Positions 5,855 to 6,724 of a stretch of DNA of 6,724 bases are shown in pieces. Source of the stretch: an uncultured Verrucomicrobiota bacterium (GTDB lineage: Bacteria > Verrucomicrobiota > Verrucomicrobiia > Limisphaerales > UBA9464); assembly GCA_903864375.1 (NCBI GenBank), contig CAIPFS010000594.1, positions 1 through 6,724 of the forward strand, read 5' to 3'. Each line of letters opens with the position of its first letter. Position 1 is the stretch's first letter. The notes beneath the pieces are model-generated. The model saw only the letters and a program-made list of their open reading frames with translations. It was not told the DNA's origin and did not search any database. The position numbers were made by a program, and so were the translations under genes.

Positions 5855-6724
5855 TTAACTGGTTCGCCCGCCCTTGAACTCAAACAGCGAGGTAACCGAA
5901 CTGTTGGCGTGAATGCGCTTGATCGCTTCCCCCAACAGACCGGCGACCGAGAGTGTGGTTATGTTCACTCCTTCTATCGCAGAGCGGCGGACAGTATCGG
6001 TCGTGATGATTTCGTCAATGCAAGAGTTCCGAATTCTTTTGATTCCCAGATCGCTGATCAGGGCGTGTGAGACGCAGGCGATGATGGAATGGGCACCCCG
6101 GGCCTTCAATAATGCCGCGGCACTTGTGAGGGTTCCGGCCGTCTCAGTGAGGTCGTCGACCAGGAGGACGTTTTTTCCGGCAATGTCACCAATGACGGCC
6201 GTGGCCTCGGTTTCGGTCGGGCTCTTGCGGCGTTTGGCCACAATGGCGAGTTCCGCATCCAGTTGCTGGGCATAGGCGTACGCCATCTTGATTCCCCCGA
6301 CATCCGGGCTGACCACGACCAGATTGTCGAGGCCCTTGCGGTGGAGGTACTCATAAATGACCGGTGCGGCATACAGGTGATCCACCGGAATATCGAAAAA
6401 GCCCTGAATCTGCTGGGCGTGCAGATCCATCGTCAAAATCCGATTGGCCCCGGCCGACACGAGGAGATTGGCCACCAATTTGGCGGTAATCGGCACCCGG
6501 GGCTGGTCTTTTCGGTCCTGCCGGGCGTAGCCGTAGTAGGGCAACACCGGAGTAATTCGGGCCGCGCTCGCCCTGCGGACGGCGTCCATCATGATGAAGA
6601 GCTCCATCAAGTGATGGTTGGTGGGAGGACAGGTCGATTGGATGATGTAAACATCCTCACCCCGGACATTCTCCTCGATTTTGACGCACGTCTCGCCGTT
6701 GGGAAAGGTGCTGACGTGGCATAA
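5855..6724 (-). CDS. prs: ribose-phosphate pyrophosphokinase (PRPP synthetase), 5' end outside window
   Basis: Makes PRPP from ribose-5-phosphate and ATP, the precursor for nucleotides, histidine, tryptophan and NAD. The visible 289 residues lack roughly the first 30 of about 315. The frame continues unbroken to the window edge, so the internal TTG at 6610 is not the start. In order there are FPNGETCVKIEENVRG (7-22), the STCPPTN segment (30-36), the ATP-binding flexible loop with RQDRKDQPRVPITAK (68-82), the DLHAQQIQGFF pyrophosphate-loop region (100-110), SPDVGG (139-144), KRR (164-166) and the ribose-5-phosphate loop VDDLTETAGT (189-198). This loop usually reads DTAGT; here the Asp is Glu (residue 194). 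The RKDQPRVP form of the flexible loop is one I associate with PVC and related bacteria. The stop codon lies 29 nt before rplY. Confidence 0.97.
   Translation of the reverse strand, partial: LCHVSTFPNGETCVKIEENVRGEDVYIIQSTCPPTNHHLMELFIMMDAVRRASAARITPVLPYYGYARQDRKDQPRVPITAKLVANLLVSAGANRILTMDLHAQQIQGFFDIPVDHLYAAPVIYEYLHRKGLDNLVVVSPDVGGIKMAYAYAQQLDAELAIVAKRRKSPTETEATAVIGDIAGKNVLLVDDLTETAGTLTSAAALLKARGAHSIIACVSHALISDLGIKRIRNSCIDEIITTDTVRRSAIEGVNITTLSVAGLLGEAIKRIHANSSVTSLFEFKGGRTS

Noticed and set aside
6608..6610. TTG at 6610 as the start of prs
   Set aside because: The upstream in-frame codons to the window edge encode conserved PRPP synthetase sequence (FPNGET, NVRGEDVYIIQ), so the gene simply runs out of the window.

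Overview
This window is one uninterrupted block of housekeeping genes, all read on the minus strand. In transcription order (right to left) they are prs (5' end outside the window), rplY/ctc (bL25), pth, rpsF (bS6), ssb, rplI (bL9), tyrA, aroA and cmk (3' end outside the window). By eye the G+C content is high, near 60%. I see no mobile element, phage gene, CRISPR array, tRNA, rRNA or toxin-antitoxin pair. The plus strand carries only long open frames antisense to these genes, as expected in G+C-rich DNA.

The organism is probably a member of the PVC superphylum, most likely a Verrucomicrobiota bacterium. This is inference from the gene order (prs-ctc-pth-rpsF-ssb-rplI next to tyrA-aroA-cmk), from the style of several proteins (for example the RQDRKDQPRVPITAK stretch of PRPP synthetase) and from the scarcity of Shine-Dalgarno sequences. 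No search was run.

Region 2881-6724 is a nucleotide-precursor and translation/replication block: PRPP synthesis, a 5S rRNA-binding ribosomal protein, peptidyl-tRNA recycling, bS6, single-strand DNA-binding protein and bL9. The gaps between these genes are 29, 55, 58, 106 and 47 nt. A strong GC hairpin lies directly after the rplY stop codon. The usual rpsR (bS18) is absent between ssb and rplI.

Region 1-2788 is the aromatic amino acid and pyrimidine nucleotide block: prephenate dehydrogenase, EPSP synthase and cytidylate kinase. It is separated from rplI by about 92 nt holding a small GNRA-loop hairpin and a possible weak promoter. aroA and cmk overlap by 4 nt (GTGA), so they are probably translationally coupled.

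I found no undescribed system. The points worth a second look are small: several shikimate-3-phosphate contacts replaced in AroA, single-residue changes in Pth and Prs at conserved catalytic loops, the missing rpsR, charged low-complexity tails on both bL9 and bL25, and near-absence of Shine-Dalgarno sequences together with frequent non-ATG starts.
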